Under the pieces are notes generated by a model, which searched no databases, had not been told where the DNA came from, and worked only from the letters and a program-made list of their open reading frames with translations. A stretch of DNA of 64,000 bases, from assembly GCA_001628005.1 (NCBI GenBank), contig LUQU01000004.1, forward strand, positions 1 through 64,000, given 5' to 3'. Position numbers and translations under genes: made by a program. The stretch is from SAR86 cluster bacterium REDSEA-S09_B4. GTDB lineage: Bacteria; Pseudomonadota; Gammaproteobacteria; Magnimaribacterales; Magnimaribacteraceae. The stretch's first letter is position 1, and every line of letters begins with the position of its first letter. This document shows, piece by piece, positions 39,912 to 48,441 of the stretch.

Positions 39912-40376
39912 ATGGATAAAGAATATATAGAGACATTAATAAAAAAGGATATTAAAACCTTGGGGTACGATATTTGGGGTATAGAACTATTAGGTAGTAG
40001 CTTAAATCCCACTCTAAGGATATTTATTGATAATGAAAATGGGGTAACTGTAGAAGATTGTGAAAAAGTAAGTAAACATGTATCTAAAGTAATAGAGGCT
40101 GATGATACTTACTCTATAAATTCAATTTTAGAAGTTTCTTCACCAGGAATAGAAAGAAAATTCTTCAATAAAGATCAATATATAAATTACCTGGGGTACA
40201 CAATTAAAATTAGGTATAGAGATACAGAACAACAATTCAAGAGTGTCAAAGGAGTTCTTATTTCAGTCTCTGAAAAGGGCTTAATTATTAATGTTCGAGA
40301 TGAAGAGTGTTTTATCCAGTTTCAAGAAATTGAAAAAGCAAATCTAGAATTCACGGGGGTAAAAAATGCAAAATGA
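39912..40376 (+). CDS. rimP: Ribosome maturation factor RimP
   Basis: 30S assembly factor, 154 residues. The N-terminal domain shows GYDIWGIELLG, LRIFIDNENGVTVEDCEKVSKHVS and LEVSSPGIERKF, all diagnostic. The C-terminal half is an SH3-like barrel. It overlaps nusA by 11 bases. First gene of the rimP-nusA-infB-rbfA-truB-rpsO-pnp operon. Confidence 0.95.
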   Translation: MDKEYIETLIKKDIKTLGYDIWGIELLGSSLNPTLRIFIDNENGVTVEDCEKVSKHVSKVIEADDTYSINSILEVSSPGIERKFFNKDQYINYLGYTIKIRYRDTEQQFKSVKGVLISVSEKGLIINVRDEECFIQFQEIEKANLEFTGVKNAK

Positions 40377-41847
40377 GATTTTATTAGTAGCTGAGTCAGT
40401 TTCTGGTGAAAAGGGACTGCCTCAAGAAGTAATCTTTGAAGCTATTGAGTCAGCATTGGCTACTGCTACTAAAAGAAGATATTCAGAACCTTCTAATATA
40501 GAAGTTAATATTGATAAATCTTCAGGCGAATACGAGACTTTTAGATTTTGGGAAGTTGTTGATGAAGAGGAATTTGAGGATCCAGGATTACACATTCTTT
40601 TAGATGAAGCTAAAAAGAAAGATTCTAAATTTGAACTCGGATCAAGAATAGAAGAAAAAGTTGATAATGTAGAATTTGGAAGAATAGCTGCCCAAGCTGC
40701 AAAACAAGTAATAGTTCAAAAAGTTAGAGAAGCTGAAAGGGCCAAGATAGTAGATCAATACAGATCATTTCTTGGAGAGTTAGTTAATGGGACTGTAAAA
40801 AAAGTTACAAGAGAGTTCTTAATTGTAGATCTGGGTGATGGAGCAGAAGCCATCCTCCCTAGAACTGAATTGATACCGGGTGAAGTATATAGAATAGGAG
40901 ATAGATTAAGGGCTGTCTTACAAGAAGAGGAAAGAGAAAATAGAGGATCTCAACTTTCATTGAGTCGGAAATGTCCCGAAATGGTTGGAGAGCTATTTAG
41001 GTTAGAGGTTCCTGAAATAGCTGAACAAGTAATAGAAATTAAAGCTATCGCAAGAGATGCAGGTTCTAGAGCCAAAATAGCAGTGAAAACAAATGACAAT
41101 AGAATTGATCCTGTGGGAGCCTGTGTAGGCATGAGAGGATCTAGGGTGCAAGCAGTTTCTGCCGAGCTTGGAAATGAGAGATTAGATATTGTTATTTGGG
41201 ATGATGATCCAGCAGAATTACTTATAAATGCAATCGGCCCAGCTGAGATAGACTCAATTGTCTTAGATGAAGAAAATCAGATAATGGAAGTTGCGGTAGA
41301 TAAGGATTCATTGGCACAGGCTATAGGCAGAAGTGGGCAAAATGTCAGATTATGTAGCTTAATTACTGGTTGGAAATTAAATGTGGTAGATAAAGACGAA
41401 GCTGGGCAAGAGGAGAACACCTCTGCTGCCAGTTTGCAAGTTCTGATAGATTATCTGGATGTAGATAAAGATTTAGCAAGTGTTTTGATTAGTGAAGGAT
41501 ATTCATCATTAGACTTGATTGCTGCTGCTAAAGAGTCTGACCTAAATAAAATAGAAGGTTTTGATGAAGAAATATCAGAACTTCTAATTAATAGATCTAA
41601 AGAAGCTCTTTTGACTTTAACAATGGAGATTTCTTCTGAAGCCGAAGATGATGAAAATGATTTAATGGCTGTTAAGTCAGTGGATATGACTTTAGCACTA
41701 GAATTAAATCAAAAAGGGATTAAGACAAGAGAGGATTTGGCTGAGTTATCTGTAGAAGAACTAACTGATGTAATTGAGATGGATGAAAAATCTGCAGCGG
41801 ATTTAATTATGGAAGCTAGGGAACATTGGTTTAAAGAGGATGAATAG
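40366..41847 (+). CDS. nusA: Transcription termination/antitermination factor NusA
   Basis: 493 residues: N-terminal RNA polymerase-binding domain (1-125), S1 domain (GTVKKVTREFLIVDLGDGAEAILP, about 135-200), two KH domains (DPVGACVGMRGSRVQAV and AIGRSGQNVRLC), and two C-terminal acidic helix-hairpin-helix repeats (about 365-490), as in E. coli. It starts within the end of rimP and is 6 bases before infB. Confidence 0.97.
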   Translation: MQNEILLVAESVSGEKGLPQEVIFEAIESALATATKRRYSEPSNIEVNIDKSSGEYETFRFWEVVDEEEFEDPGLHILLDEAKKKDSKFELGSRIEEKVDNVEFGRIAAQAAKQVIVQKVREAERAKIVDQYRSFLGELVNGTVKKVTREFLIVDLGDGAEAILPRTELIPGEVYRIGDRLRAVLQEEERENRGSQLSLSRKCPEMVGELFRLEVPEIAEQVIEIKAIARDAGSRAKIAVKTNDNRIDPVGACVGMRGSRVQAVSAELGNERLDIVIWDDDPAELLINAIGPAEIDSIVLDEENQIMEVAVDKDSLAQAIGRSGQNVRLCSLITGWKLNVVDKDEAGQEENTSAASLQVLIDYLDVDKDLASVLISEGYSSLDLIAAAKESDLNKIEGFDEEISELLINRSKEALLTLTMEISSEAEDDENDLMAVKSVDMTLALELNQKGIKTREDLAELSVEELTDVIEMDEKSAADLIMEAREHWFKEDE

Positions 41848-41853
41848 GAATAG

Positions 41854-44214
41854 ATGAAAGATATTTCGGTTGAAGAGTTAGCTAAGATTGTAGGTACTCC
41901 AGAAGACAAAATTCTGTCACAAATGAAAGAGGCAGGATTGAATCAAACTTTAGCTTCTGACTTAGTTACGGATCAAGACAAGAAAATACTTTTAAATTTT
42001 TTAAAAGGTCAACAAGGAAAGTACTCCAAGACAATCTCACTTAAAAGAAAAAAACCAGCAGAAAGCGCAGTCAAACAGACGACTATAGCTATAAAGAGAA
42101 AGAAGGCTAAGACTTCTGGAGCGGAAGAAGACATTAGAGATGACTCTAAAAGAATCGATTTTGAAAAAATAGAGAAAAAAAGAATTGAAGGAGAGGAATT
42201 TAAGAAATCAGAAGAAGAGAGAAGACAAAAAGAGTCTGAAAAGAAAGTTTCTGTTAAAAGAAGAGCAAAGCCTTCTCAAACTGTAGTCAAGAGAACTAAA
42301 CCTTCTGTAGCACCTAAAGTAATAGAAAAGAAAAAGAAAGTTCAGAAAGATAAGGTTGTTATTTCCAAAAAAGAACTAAAAGAACTTGAGGGAGAAGAGT
42401 TCTTAAGCAAAGAAGAAGGAAAGATTACCGAGCACAGGTTTGAAAAACCAGCTGAATTTGTTTCAAAAAATGTAAAAGTTCCTGAAACTATAACTGTCAG
42501 TGACTTAGCAAAAGAAATTTCAATTAAATCGTCAGAAGTAGTAAAAAAATTGATGGATATGGGAGTGATGGCTACTGTAAATCAAACACTAGATCAAGAT
42601 ACTGCTATTTTGGTCACAGAGGAAATGGGGCATAAGGCCGAACCAGCTCAAGAAGAACTTGCAGAAGATAAGTTAGATGAATTAGTTTCTTATGAAGGTA
42701 CTCAGGAACCTAGAAATCCAGTTATCTCCGTTTTAGGTCATGTAGATCATGGGAAGACCACTCTTTTAGACACAATACGAAATAGTAATGTAACTAACCA
42801 AGAAGAAGGAGGTATTACTCAGAAGATTGGGGCTTATCAGACTGAAACAAAATATGGAAACATGACATTTATTGATACTCCTGGTCACGCAGCTTTTAGT
42901 GAAGTAAGAGCTAGAGGGGCTAATTCTACAGACATTGTTATATTAGTAGTTGCAGCTGATGACGGTCTTCAGCCGCAAACTGAAGAAGCAATCAGTCATG
43001 CTAATGCAGCTGAAGTTCCAATCATTGTAGCGGTTAATAAAATTGACCTTGAAGGATCAGATATAGAAAGAGTAAAGAATGAGCTCTCTTCTAAGGAACT
43101 TGTCCCTGACGATTGGGGAGGAAATACACAGTTTATTCCAGTTTCAGCTTTAAAGGGTGATGGGGTGGATTCTTTATTAGAAGCAGTTTCTTTAGAAGCT
43201 GAAGTACTTGAATTGAAGTCTTATCATCAGGGTCCTGCTCATGGGATAGTTCTAGACTCTAGCATAGAGAAAGGGAAGGGTGCTGTTGCAACAGTTCTTG
43301 TACAAGAAGGGACCTTAGAAATAGGGGATATGATGTTAGTAGGAGAACAAACTAAGAAGATAAGAAGCTTAATGGATGAAAACTCTGTATCTCTAAAATC
43401 TGCAGGTCCTTCAGTGCCTGTATTAATAAGTGGTCTAGATTTACCTCCAAAAGCTGGAGAAGATTTTGTAGTTGTAACAAGTGAAAAAATGGCAAAAGAA
43501 ATTTCTACTGAAAGATCTAAGAAGGCAAGGGAGACTAAACTTGCAAGACAACAAATAACTAATTTGGAATCATTGTTTGATTCTGAATTTACTAATACAA
43601 AAACTCTTAATTTATTAATTAAATCTGATACTTATGGTTCCCTTGAAGCAATATTAGGTTCTTTAAAAAACTTTGAGTCTGAAGAAGTGAAACTAAATGT
43701 CGTTCATGACTCTGTAGGAGGAATAAATACCAATGATGTGAATCTAGCAATGACAACTAATTCTTCGATCATTGGTTTTAATGTTAGAGCTGACAGCCCT
43801 TCTAAAAAACTCGCTGAATCTGAGTCGATTAATATTTCTTACTACGGAATAATTTATGATCTTTTAGATGGAGTAAAAGAAATAATAGAAGGTGAGCTAG
43901 AACCTGAAATAAAAGAAGAAATTTTAGGTACAGCCGAAGTGAAAGATACATTTAAGTCACCAAAGTTCGGTTTGATAGCTGGTTCAATGGTTATTGAAGG
44001 AACAATAAAAGTAAATCAATTTGTAAGGGTAATCAGAGACGACATAGTTATATTTGAAGGTCTTTTGGACTCTCTTCGAAGATTTAAAGATGAAGCTTCT
44101 GAAGTACAGACAGGTACAGAATGTGGAATAGGGATAGAAAATTATTCTGATGTAAAAGTTGGAGATAAGATAGAGGTATTTGACAAAAAAGAAATTAGAA
44201 GAACATTAGGTTAA
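41854..44214 (+). CDS. infB: Translation initiation factor IF-2
   Basis: GTPase placing fMet-tRNA on the 30S subunit. 786 residues, shorter than E. coli's 890 because the charged Lys/Glu N-terminal linker (about 60-200) is reduced. G motifs: GHVDHGKTT, DTPGHAAFSE, NKIDLEG. The C-terminal domains end with VRVIRDDIVIFEG and GTECGIGIENY, contacting the initiator tRNA acceptor end. This is relevant because the initiator tRNA here has an atypical 1-72 pair. It shares its last base with the start of rbfA. Confidence 0.97.
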   Translation: MKDISVEELAKIVGTPEDKILSQMKEAGLNQTLASDLVTDQDKKILLNFLKGQQGKYSKTISLKRKKPAESAVKQTTIAIKRKKAKTSGAEEDIRDDSKRIDFEKIEKKRIEGEEFKKSEEERRQKESEKKVSVKRRAKPSQTVVKRTKPSVAPKVIEKKKKVQKDKVVISKKELKELEGEEFLSKEEGKITEHRFEKPAEFVSKNVKVPETITVSDLAKEISIKSSEVVKKLMDMGVMATVNQTLDQDTAILVTEEMGHKAEPAQEELAEDKLDELVSYEGTQEPRNPVISVLGHVDHGKTTLLDTIRNSNVTNQEEGGITQKIGAYQTETKYGNMTFIDTPGHAAFSEVRARGANSTDIVILVVAADDGLQPQTEEAISHANAAEVPIIVAVNKIDLEGSDIERVKNELSSKELVPDDWGGNTQFIPVSALKGDGVDSLLEAVSLEAEVLELKSYHQGPAHGIVLDSSIEKGKGAVATVLVQEGTLEIGDMMLVGEQTKKIRSLMDENSVSLKSAGPSVPVLISGLDLPPKAGEDFVVVTSEKMAKEISTERSKKARETKLARQQITNLESLFDSEFTNTKTLNLLIKSDTYGSLEAILGSLKNFESEEVKLNVVHDSVGGINTNDVNLAMTTNSSIIGFNVRADSPSKKLAESESINISYYGIIYDLLDGVKEIIEGELEPEIKEEILGTAEVKDTFKSPKFGLIAGSMVIEGTIKVNQFVRVIRDDIVIFEGLLDSLRRFKDEASEVQTGTECGIGIENYSDVKVGDKIEVFDKKEIRRTLG

Positions 44215-44534
44215 TGAAGTCTTCAGATTTTAATCGCTCTGATCGCCTTTCAGATCAAATAAGAACTGAGATAGCTGCAATTCTAAGAAATGAAGTAAAA
44301 GACCCCAGACTTAAAGGTATTACAATAATAAGAGTAGAGCTTTCAAAAGATATTAGTAAAGCTTATATAATTTTCTCAAGCTTAAATAGTTTTACTCAAA
44401 TAAGTTCGTTAGAGGTTGAAAAAGGCTTAAAAAAAGCTAAAGGCTTTATTAGAAGTAATTTAGGAAAAAGGTTAAATGTTAAGCGACTACCAGAGCTTTC
44501 ATTCCAGGAAGATCAGACAAGCTCCTTTTTATGA
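44214..44534 (+). CDS. rbfA: Ribosome-binding factor A, short C-terminus
   Basis: 30S maturation factor with a single KH-like fold. 106 residues against 133 in E. coli; it stops soon after the LPELSFQED segment and lacks the flexible tail. The core features RLSDQIRTEIAAILRNEVKDPRL and AKGFIRSNLGKRLN are clear. It overlaps infB by 1 base and truB by 4. The shortening lies in the tail region, so the KH core appears intact. Confidence 0.9.
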   Translation: MKSSDFNRSDRLSDQIRTEIAAILRNEVKDPRLKGITIIRVELSKDISKAYIIFSSLNSFTQISSLEVEKGLKKAKGFIRSNLGKRLNVKRLPELSFQEDQTSSFL

Positions 44535-45187
44535 ATGGCTTCTTACTGATTGATAAACCATCTGGTATTTCTTCAAGGGGCTGTTTAGATCTTGTAAAAA
44601 AAATCTTAAACGAAAAAAAAGTTGGTCATTGCGGAACATTGGATCCCTTAGCTACTGGAATGCTTCCTATATCAATAGGTGAAGCAACTAAGTTTAGTTA
44701 TTATGTTAGCAGTCTGCCCAAAACATATAACGTAAAAATCCTTTTTGGATTAGAAACGGATACTGGAGATATTACTGGTATAGAAATATGCAAAGCTGAT
44801 GTTAAATTTTCTAAAAAAGAGTTATCTAAGGCTCTGGAGAGTTTTATTGGAAAGCAGGATCAAATACCCCCCATGTATTCTGCACTGAAGAGGGATGGTA
44901 AACCACTGTACTACTGGGCAAGAAAAGGAGTATCTTTAAAGAGAGAACCTAGACATATTGAAGTTCAAGGTTTGAATTTAAAGTCAGTAACAAAAATGAA
45001 AGAAATCGAGATAGAAATATCTTGTACAAAAGGAACTTATATAAGGGCGTTAGTTCAATCGATCGGAAAATCTTTGAACTCTGCAGCTACTGTCTTAGAA
45101 CTAAGAAGGACACATATAGGGTCATTTAATGAAGAAAACTTGGTAAACAAGTGGACTATAATGCGCGGCAAGAAAAAGAAGGAATAG
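44531..45187 (+). CDS. truB: tRNA pseudouridine-55 synthase, catalytic domain only
   Basis: TruB makes the T-loop pseudouridine of tRNAs. The catalytic domain is intact: GHCGTLDPLATGMLPI holds the active Asp, KTYNVKILFGLETDTGDITG and GTYIRALVQSIG are present, ending at ELRRTHIGSF. The frame then ends at residue 218, whereas E. coli TruB has 314. What follows at 45133-45309 in the -1 frame encodes the expected PUA-type C-terminus, so about 50 residues have been lost and the rest is out of frame. The catalytic domain alone may still work, with weaker tRNA binding. Confidence 0.9.
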   Translation: MNGFLLIDKPSGISSRGCLDLVKKILNEKKVGHCGTLDPLATGMLPISIGEATKFSYYVSSLPKTYNVKILFGLETDTGDITGIEICKADVKFSKKELSKALESFIGKQDQIPPMYSALKRDGKPLYYWARKGVSLKREPRHIEVQGLNLKSVTKMKEIEIEISCTKGTYIRALVQSIGKSLNSAATVLELRRTHIGSFNEENLVNKWTIMRGKKKKE

Positions 45188-45309
45188 TAAGATTATACGA
45201 AGAAGAAGGTTCGTTTATAGGAATCGGTAGTGTTGATTCATCTATGAAGGTCTCGCCTAAAAGGCTTTTTAATACTCAAAAATACTCTGCTTCACCTTCA
45301 AAAATTTAG
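45133..45309 (+). pseudogene. truB: Out-of-frame remnant of the TruB C-terminal PUA domain
   Basis: Read in the frame one base behind truB, this stretch encodes 58 residues including LGKQV, EGIVRLYEEEG, SFIGIGSVD and VSPKRLF. Those correspond to the NGNPV, EGLVRVTEGEN, KFIGMGEID and VAPRRLV segments at the end of E. coli TruB. It has no start codon of its own and an in-frame TGA at 45130. About 50 residues that normally link it to the catalytic domain are missing. A deletion plus frame change explains it; an assembly error cannot be excluded. Confidence 0.75.
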
Positions 45310-45317
45310 GAAAAATT

Positions 45318-45587
45318 TTGGTTTTAGATAATTCTAGTAAGAAAGAAATAGTAACAAAGTTTGGTAGGTCCAGTTCAGATACTGGATCTGCAGAAGTTCA
45401 AATAGCACTTTTGTCAGCTAATATTGATTCACTCCAATCTCATTTCTCAGAAAACTCTAAAGATCACCATTCAAGAACTGGTTTGATAAGGATGGTAAAT
45501 AAAAGACGGAAACTCCTAGATTATTTGAAAGAGAAGAAGCCCGAAACTTATTCTAAGCTTTTAAGTGAGCTTGGTTTAAGAAGATAA
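45318..45587 (+). CDS. rpsO: 30S ribosomal protein S15
   Basis: 89 residues, exactly the family length, binding 16S rRNA helix 22. FGRSSSDTGSAEVQIALLSANI, KDHHSRTGLIRMVNKRRKLLDYL and GLRR at the end are conserved. The start is TTG at 45318; no ATG is available and the N-terminus aligns with E. coli S15. AGGA at 45308-45311 is the probable ribosome-binding site and overlaps the stop of the truB remnant. Confidence 0.97.
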   Translation: MVLDNSSKKEIVTKFGRSSSDTGSAEVQIALLSANIDSLQSHFSENSKDHHSRTGLIRMVNKRRKLLDYLKEKKPETYSKLLSELGLRR

Positions 45588-45608
45588 ATCTATTTATTTC
45601 CTTTTTAT

Positions 45609-45630
45609 AAAACCCTTAGGGGGTATTTTT
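45609..45630 (+). terminator. Weak terminator-like hairpin between rpsO and pnp
   Basis: AAAACCC, TTA(G), GGGGGTATTTTT: a short stem with a following T-rich run. It could partially terminate rpsO messages or be an RNase processing site, as in the E. coli rpsO-pnp spacer. It is imperfect, so confidence is low. Confidence 0.4.
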
Positions 45631-45649
45631 ATTAATAATTAAAAAACAT

Positions 45650-47737
45650 ATGGAAAATTACAAGAAAATTACAAAAATTGGCAATAATGAAATTGTCTTT
45701 GAAACAGGAAAAGTAGCGAGACAAGCTACCGGTGCGGTATTAGTATCCTCAGGTAATACTCAGGTTCTATCTACGGTGGTTGTAGGAAAGCCACCAGGAG
45801 AACGTCAAGATTTCTTTCCGCTTACAGTTAACTATTTAGAAAAAACTTATGCTACAGGAAAAATTCCAGGAGGATTCTTCAAGAGAGAGGGAAGGCCTAC
45901 CGAAAAAGAAACTTTAACCTCAAGATTAATTGATAGACCAATACGACCACTTTTTGAAAATGACTTCTTATATGAAGTTCAAGTCATTTGTACTGTGCTT
46001 TCATCTGATAAAGATGAAGATCCAGATATCCTCTCTTTCTTGGGTGCTTCAGCTGCTTTAGCTATTTCAGGTCTTCCATTTAAAGGTCCTTTAGGGGCTG
46101 CAAGGGTAGGATTTATAGAAGGTCAGTATGTTATCAATCCTCTACGAAGTGAAATGGAGAATTCTTATTTAGATATGGTAATTGCTGGCAGTGACTCAGC
46201 TGTGATCATGGTGGAATCTGAAGCCAAGGAGCTAACTGAGGATCAGATGTTAGGAGGAATCCTTTTTGCCCATCAAGAAATGCAAGAGTCTATTAAAGCT
46301 ATAGAGGAAATGGCAAAAGAAGTTGGGAAAGAGCCTTTTGAGTATGAACCAAAAACTATAGATGAAAATCTATTAAAGACTGTAGAGAAAAATTTTACCG
46401 ACAAGATCACCGAAGCATATTCAATTAAAGATAAGCAAGAAAGAGTGCAATTTATAGCTGGAATCAAAGAAAAACTGATTGAAGAAAAAATACCAGAAGA
46501 TGAAGACTCCGAAATCTCTGAATCAGATTTACTGGATGCTTTTAAAAAGGTAGAAAAAAAGATTGTAAGGACAAGACTCCTAAATGGTGAGGCTAGAATT
46601 GATGGTAGAGACCTGGATACGGTAAGACCTATTTTTGTTGAAGCTGGTCTTTTACACAATACACACGGTTCCGCTTTATTTACGAGAGGTGAAACTCAAG
46701 CCATAGTGGCTGCAACATTAGGTTCTCCCAGGCAAGCTCAATTAATTGATGCACTTGAAGGAGAGTTTAAGGATCAATTTATGCTTCACTATAATTTCCC
46801 ACCATATTCAGTAGGAGAAGCTAGCTTTTTAGCTGGTCCTAAACGTAGAGAAATAGGCCATGGAAAACTGGCGAGAAGAGCTTTAGAAGCGGTACTTCCT
46901 GATCCTGAAGAATTTCCTTATACGATCAGGGTTGTTTCTGAAATAACTGAATCTAATGGTTCTAGCTCTATGGCGTCTGTTTGCGGATCTAGCTTGGCTC
47001 TCATGGATGCCGGTATACCAATTAAAAAATCAGTAGCAGGAGTAGCGATGGGCTTGGTAAAAGAAAATGAAGATTTCGCTGTTATTACTGACATTTTAGG
47101 TGATGAAGATCATTTAGGAGATATGGATTTTAAAGTTGCAGGAACTGCTGATGGAATAACAGCTCTTCAAATGGATATTAAGATAGATGGCATAACAGAA
47201 GAAATCTTTGATGACGCCTTAAAAAAGGCTAATAAGGCTAGGTCTGTAATTCTTGAAAAGATGAATGAAGAGCTTTCTAAACCCAGAGAAGAACTATCCT
47301 CAAAAGCTCCTCAAGCTGTAATAATTCAGATTGATACTAAGAAGATTAGAGATGTTATTGGAAAAGGCGGAGAGACAATTAGAGGGTTAGTTGAAGAGAC
47401 AGGAGCACAGATTGATGTTGATGACTCAGGTAAAGTAACAGTTTATGGAGACACTCCTGAATCAAGGTCTATGGCGGTTGAAAGGATAAATGCGCTGACT
47501 GAAGAGCCTGAGGTTAATAAGATTTACACAGGGAAAGTAGCAAACATAGTTGATTTTGGTGCTTTTGTGACAATCATGCCTGGAAGAGATGGTCTAGTTC
47601 ATGTTTCAGAAATTTCTGAAGAAAGAGTTGAAAATGTGTCAGATTATTTCGTAGAAGGAGAAGAAGTGAAGGTAAAAGTGTTAGAAGTAGACAGACAAGG
47701 TAAGATCAGATTAACCATGAAAGGACTGGACGATTAA
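45650..47737 (+). CDS. pnp: Polyribonucleotide nucleotidyltransferase
   Basis: Phosphorolytic 3'-5' exonuclease of the degradosome, 695 residues. Two RNase PH-like domains (about 1-220 and 310-540, the second with FPPYSVGEASFLAGPKRREIGHGKLARRAL), an alpha-helical linker, a KH domain (IRDVIGKGGETIRGLVEETGAQIDV) and an S1 domain (YTGKVANIVDFGAFVTIMPG). Last gene of the nusA operon. Confidence 0.98.
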   Translation: MENYKKITKIGNNEIVFETGKVARQATGAVLVSSGNTQVLSTVVVGKPPGERQDFFPLTVNYLEKTYATGKIPGGFFKREGRPTEKETLTSRLIDRPIRPLFENDFLYEVQVICTVLSSDKDEDPDILSFLGASAALAISGLPFKGPLGAARVGFIEGQYVINPLRSEMENSYLDMVIAGSDSAVIMVESEAKELTEDQMLGGILFAHQEMQESIKAIEEMAKEVGKEPFEYEPKTIDENLLKTVEKNFTDKITEAYSIKDKQERVQFIAGIKEKLIEEKIPEDEDSEISESDLLDAFKKVEKKIVRTRLLNGEARIDGRDLDTVRPIFVEAGLLHNTHGSALFTRGETQAIVAATLGSPRQAQLIDALEGEFKDQFMLHYNFPPYSVGEASFLAGPKRREIGHGKLARRALEAVLPDPEEFPYTIRVVSEITESNGSSSMASVCGSSLALMDAGIPIKKSVAGVAMGLVKENEDFAVITDILGDEDHLGDMDFKVAGTADGITALQMDIKIDGITEEIFDDALKKANKARSVILEKMNEELSKPREELSSKAPQAVIIQIDTKKIRDVIGKGGETIRGLVEETGAQIDVDDSGKVTVYGDTPESRSMAVERINALTEEPEVNKIYTGKVANIVDFGAFVTIMPGRDGLVHVSEISEERVENVSDYFVEGEEVKVKVLEVDRQGKIRLTMKGLDD

Positions 47738-47810
47738 ATATTTGAAAGTTTAAGTCTTTTATGCTAAGTCCTTATTTGTTTATTTAATTACTTTACTGTT
47801 AAATACCGGA

Positions 47811-47836
47811 GTCCGGGTTCTGCCTGGACGTTTGTT
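47811..47836 (+). terminator. Hairpin after pnp
   Basis: GTCCGGG pairs with CCTGGAC (one G-U) around TTCTG, followed by GTTTGTTT. It may terminate the nusA-pnp operon, or be a leader structure of the small hydrophobic protein that starts 22 bases later. The T-run is interrupted by G, so the terminator call is tentative. The rest of the 121-base gap shows only AT-rich sequence. Confidence 0.5.
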
Positions 47837-47858
47837 TAGCTAAATTAATGGGTGAAAT

Positions 47859-48077
47859 ATGAATGCACTTAATATGGTAAAAGATCTAATAGGTCAATTA
47901 ACTGGCATCATAGTATCTCTAATCGCACTTGGAGTTGCTGCTGGAGTAGTATTCGGCGGTGGTCTTCCTTTTGTAGGTGGAGTTCTTGATGGCCTTCTTG
48001 GACTAGTTAACACTCTTGGTGATAACGGTCTAGTAGGTTTAATCGTACTAGCGGTTTTACTTGACCTTTATAGATAA
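47859..48077 (+). CDS. Small hydrophobic protein, tandem copy A
   Basis: 72 residues, not recognised. A charged start (MNALNMVKDLIG) leads into hydrophobic segments at about 14-34 and 57-70, joined by a Gly-rich loop with FGGG, PFVGGV and NTLGDNGL. It aligns without gaps over about 66 residues with the next gene (about 30% identity: FG..P.F.G.V and TLG..GL are shared). It looks like an ordinary small membrane protein: two short helices, no Cys, no cleavage site that I can see. It is flanked by a hairpin and a strong terminator, so it is a single-gene transcript. It could be a membrane stress peptide, holin-like protein or bacteriocin-like peptide; none is supported specifically. Confidence 0.7.
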   Translation: MNALNMVKDLIGQLTGIIVSLIALGVAAGVVFGGGLPFVGGVLDGLLGLVNTLGDNGLVGLIVLAVLLDLYR

Positions 48078-48100
48078 GTTTTTACTTAGCTATTGCATAG

Positions 48101-48135
48101 AAAGGGGGCCTCTAAAGGTACCCCTTTCTTTTTTT
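48101..48135 (+). terminator. Strong terminator after small protein A
   Basis: AAAGGGG and CCCCTTT close a hairpin with an inner CCT/AGG stem, followed by CTTTTTTT. It is among the best intrinsic terminators in the window and separates the two small paralogous genes. Confidence 0.85.
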
Positions 48136-48155
48136 AGGGTTACTTAGGGGGTGAT

Positions 48156-48383
48156 ATGGATCTTGTAGAAAGAATAAAACGTTGGTTGTGGGAAGCAACT
48201 AAGCTTTTAGCTTTGATAGTAGCTGTTTCAGTATTGGTTTCTGTTCTGTTTGGACCTTCAGCACCATTTTTTGGTAATGTTATGACAAACTTGGGACCGG
48301 TTATTGATACACTGGGATCTGAAGGATTGGCTGTCATCATAGCTCTAATAATAATTTTAGGGATTTGGAACGGCAGATCATAA
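48156..48383 (+). CDS. Small hydrophobic protein, tandem copy B
   Basis: 75 residues, paralogue of the gene at 47859. The amphipathic N-terminus (MDLVERIKRWLWEATK) is more basic and Trp-rich than in copy A, followed by hydrophobic segments at about 17-34 and 57-71 and the same loop pattern FGPSAPFFGNV and DTLGSEGL. GGGGGTGAT provides a good ribosome-binding site before ATG 48156. It is bounded by terminators on both sides, so it is separately transcribed or reached by readthrough. Function unknown. Confidence 0.7.
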   Translation: MDLVERIKRWLWEATKLLALIVAVSVLVSVLFGPSAPFFGNVMTNLGPVIDTLGSEGLAVIIALIIILGIWNGRS

Positions 48384-48397
48384 AAAAGGATTAAAAT

Positions 48398-48426
48398 AAA
48401 AAAGGCATCTTTAAGGTGCCTTTTTT
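48398..48426 (+). terminator. Strong terminator after small protein B
   Basis: AAAAAAGGCA pairs with TGCCTTTTTT around a 9-base loop. It is symmetrical enough to act in both directions and separates the small-protein pair from the hydrolase starting 16 bases later. Confidence 0.85.
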
Positions 48427-48441
48427 ATTTGGGAAAAAAAT

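Noticed and set aside
45150-45190. Programmed -1 frameshift in truB at the A-rich stretch near 45171-45184
   Set aside because: The run is GAAAAAG rather than a proper slippery heptamer, and the -1 frame already matches TruB (LGKQV) upstream of it. A shift there would fuse unrelated residues and still leave about 50 residues missing. Deletion or assembly error fits better.
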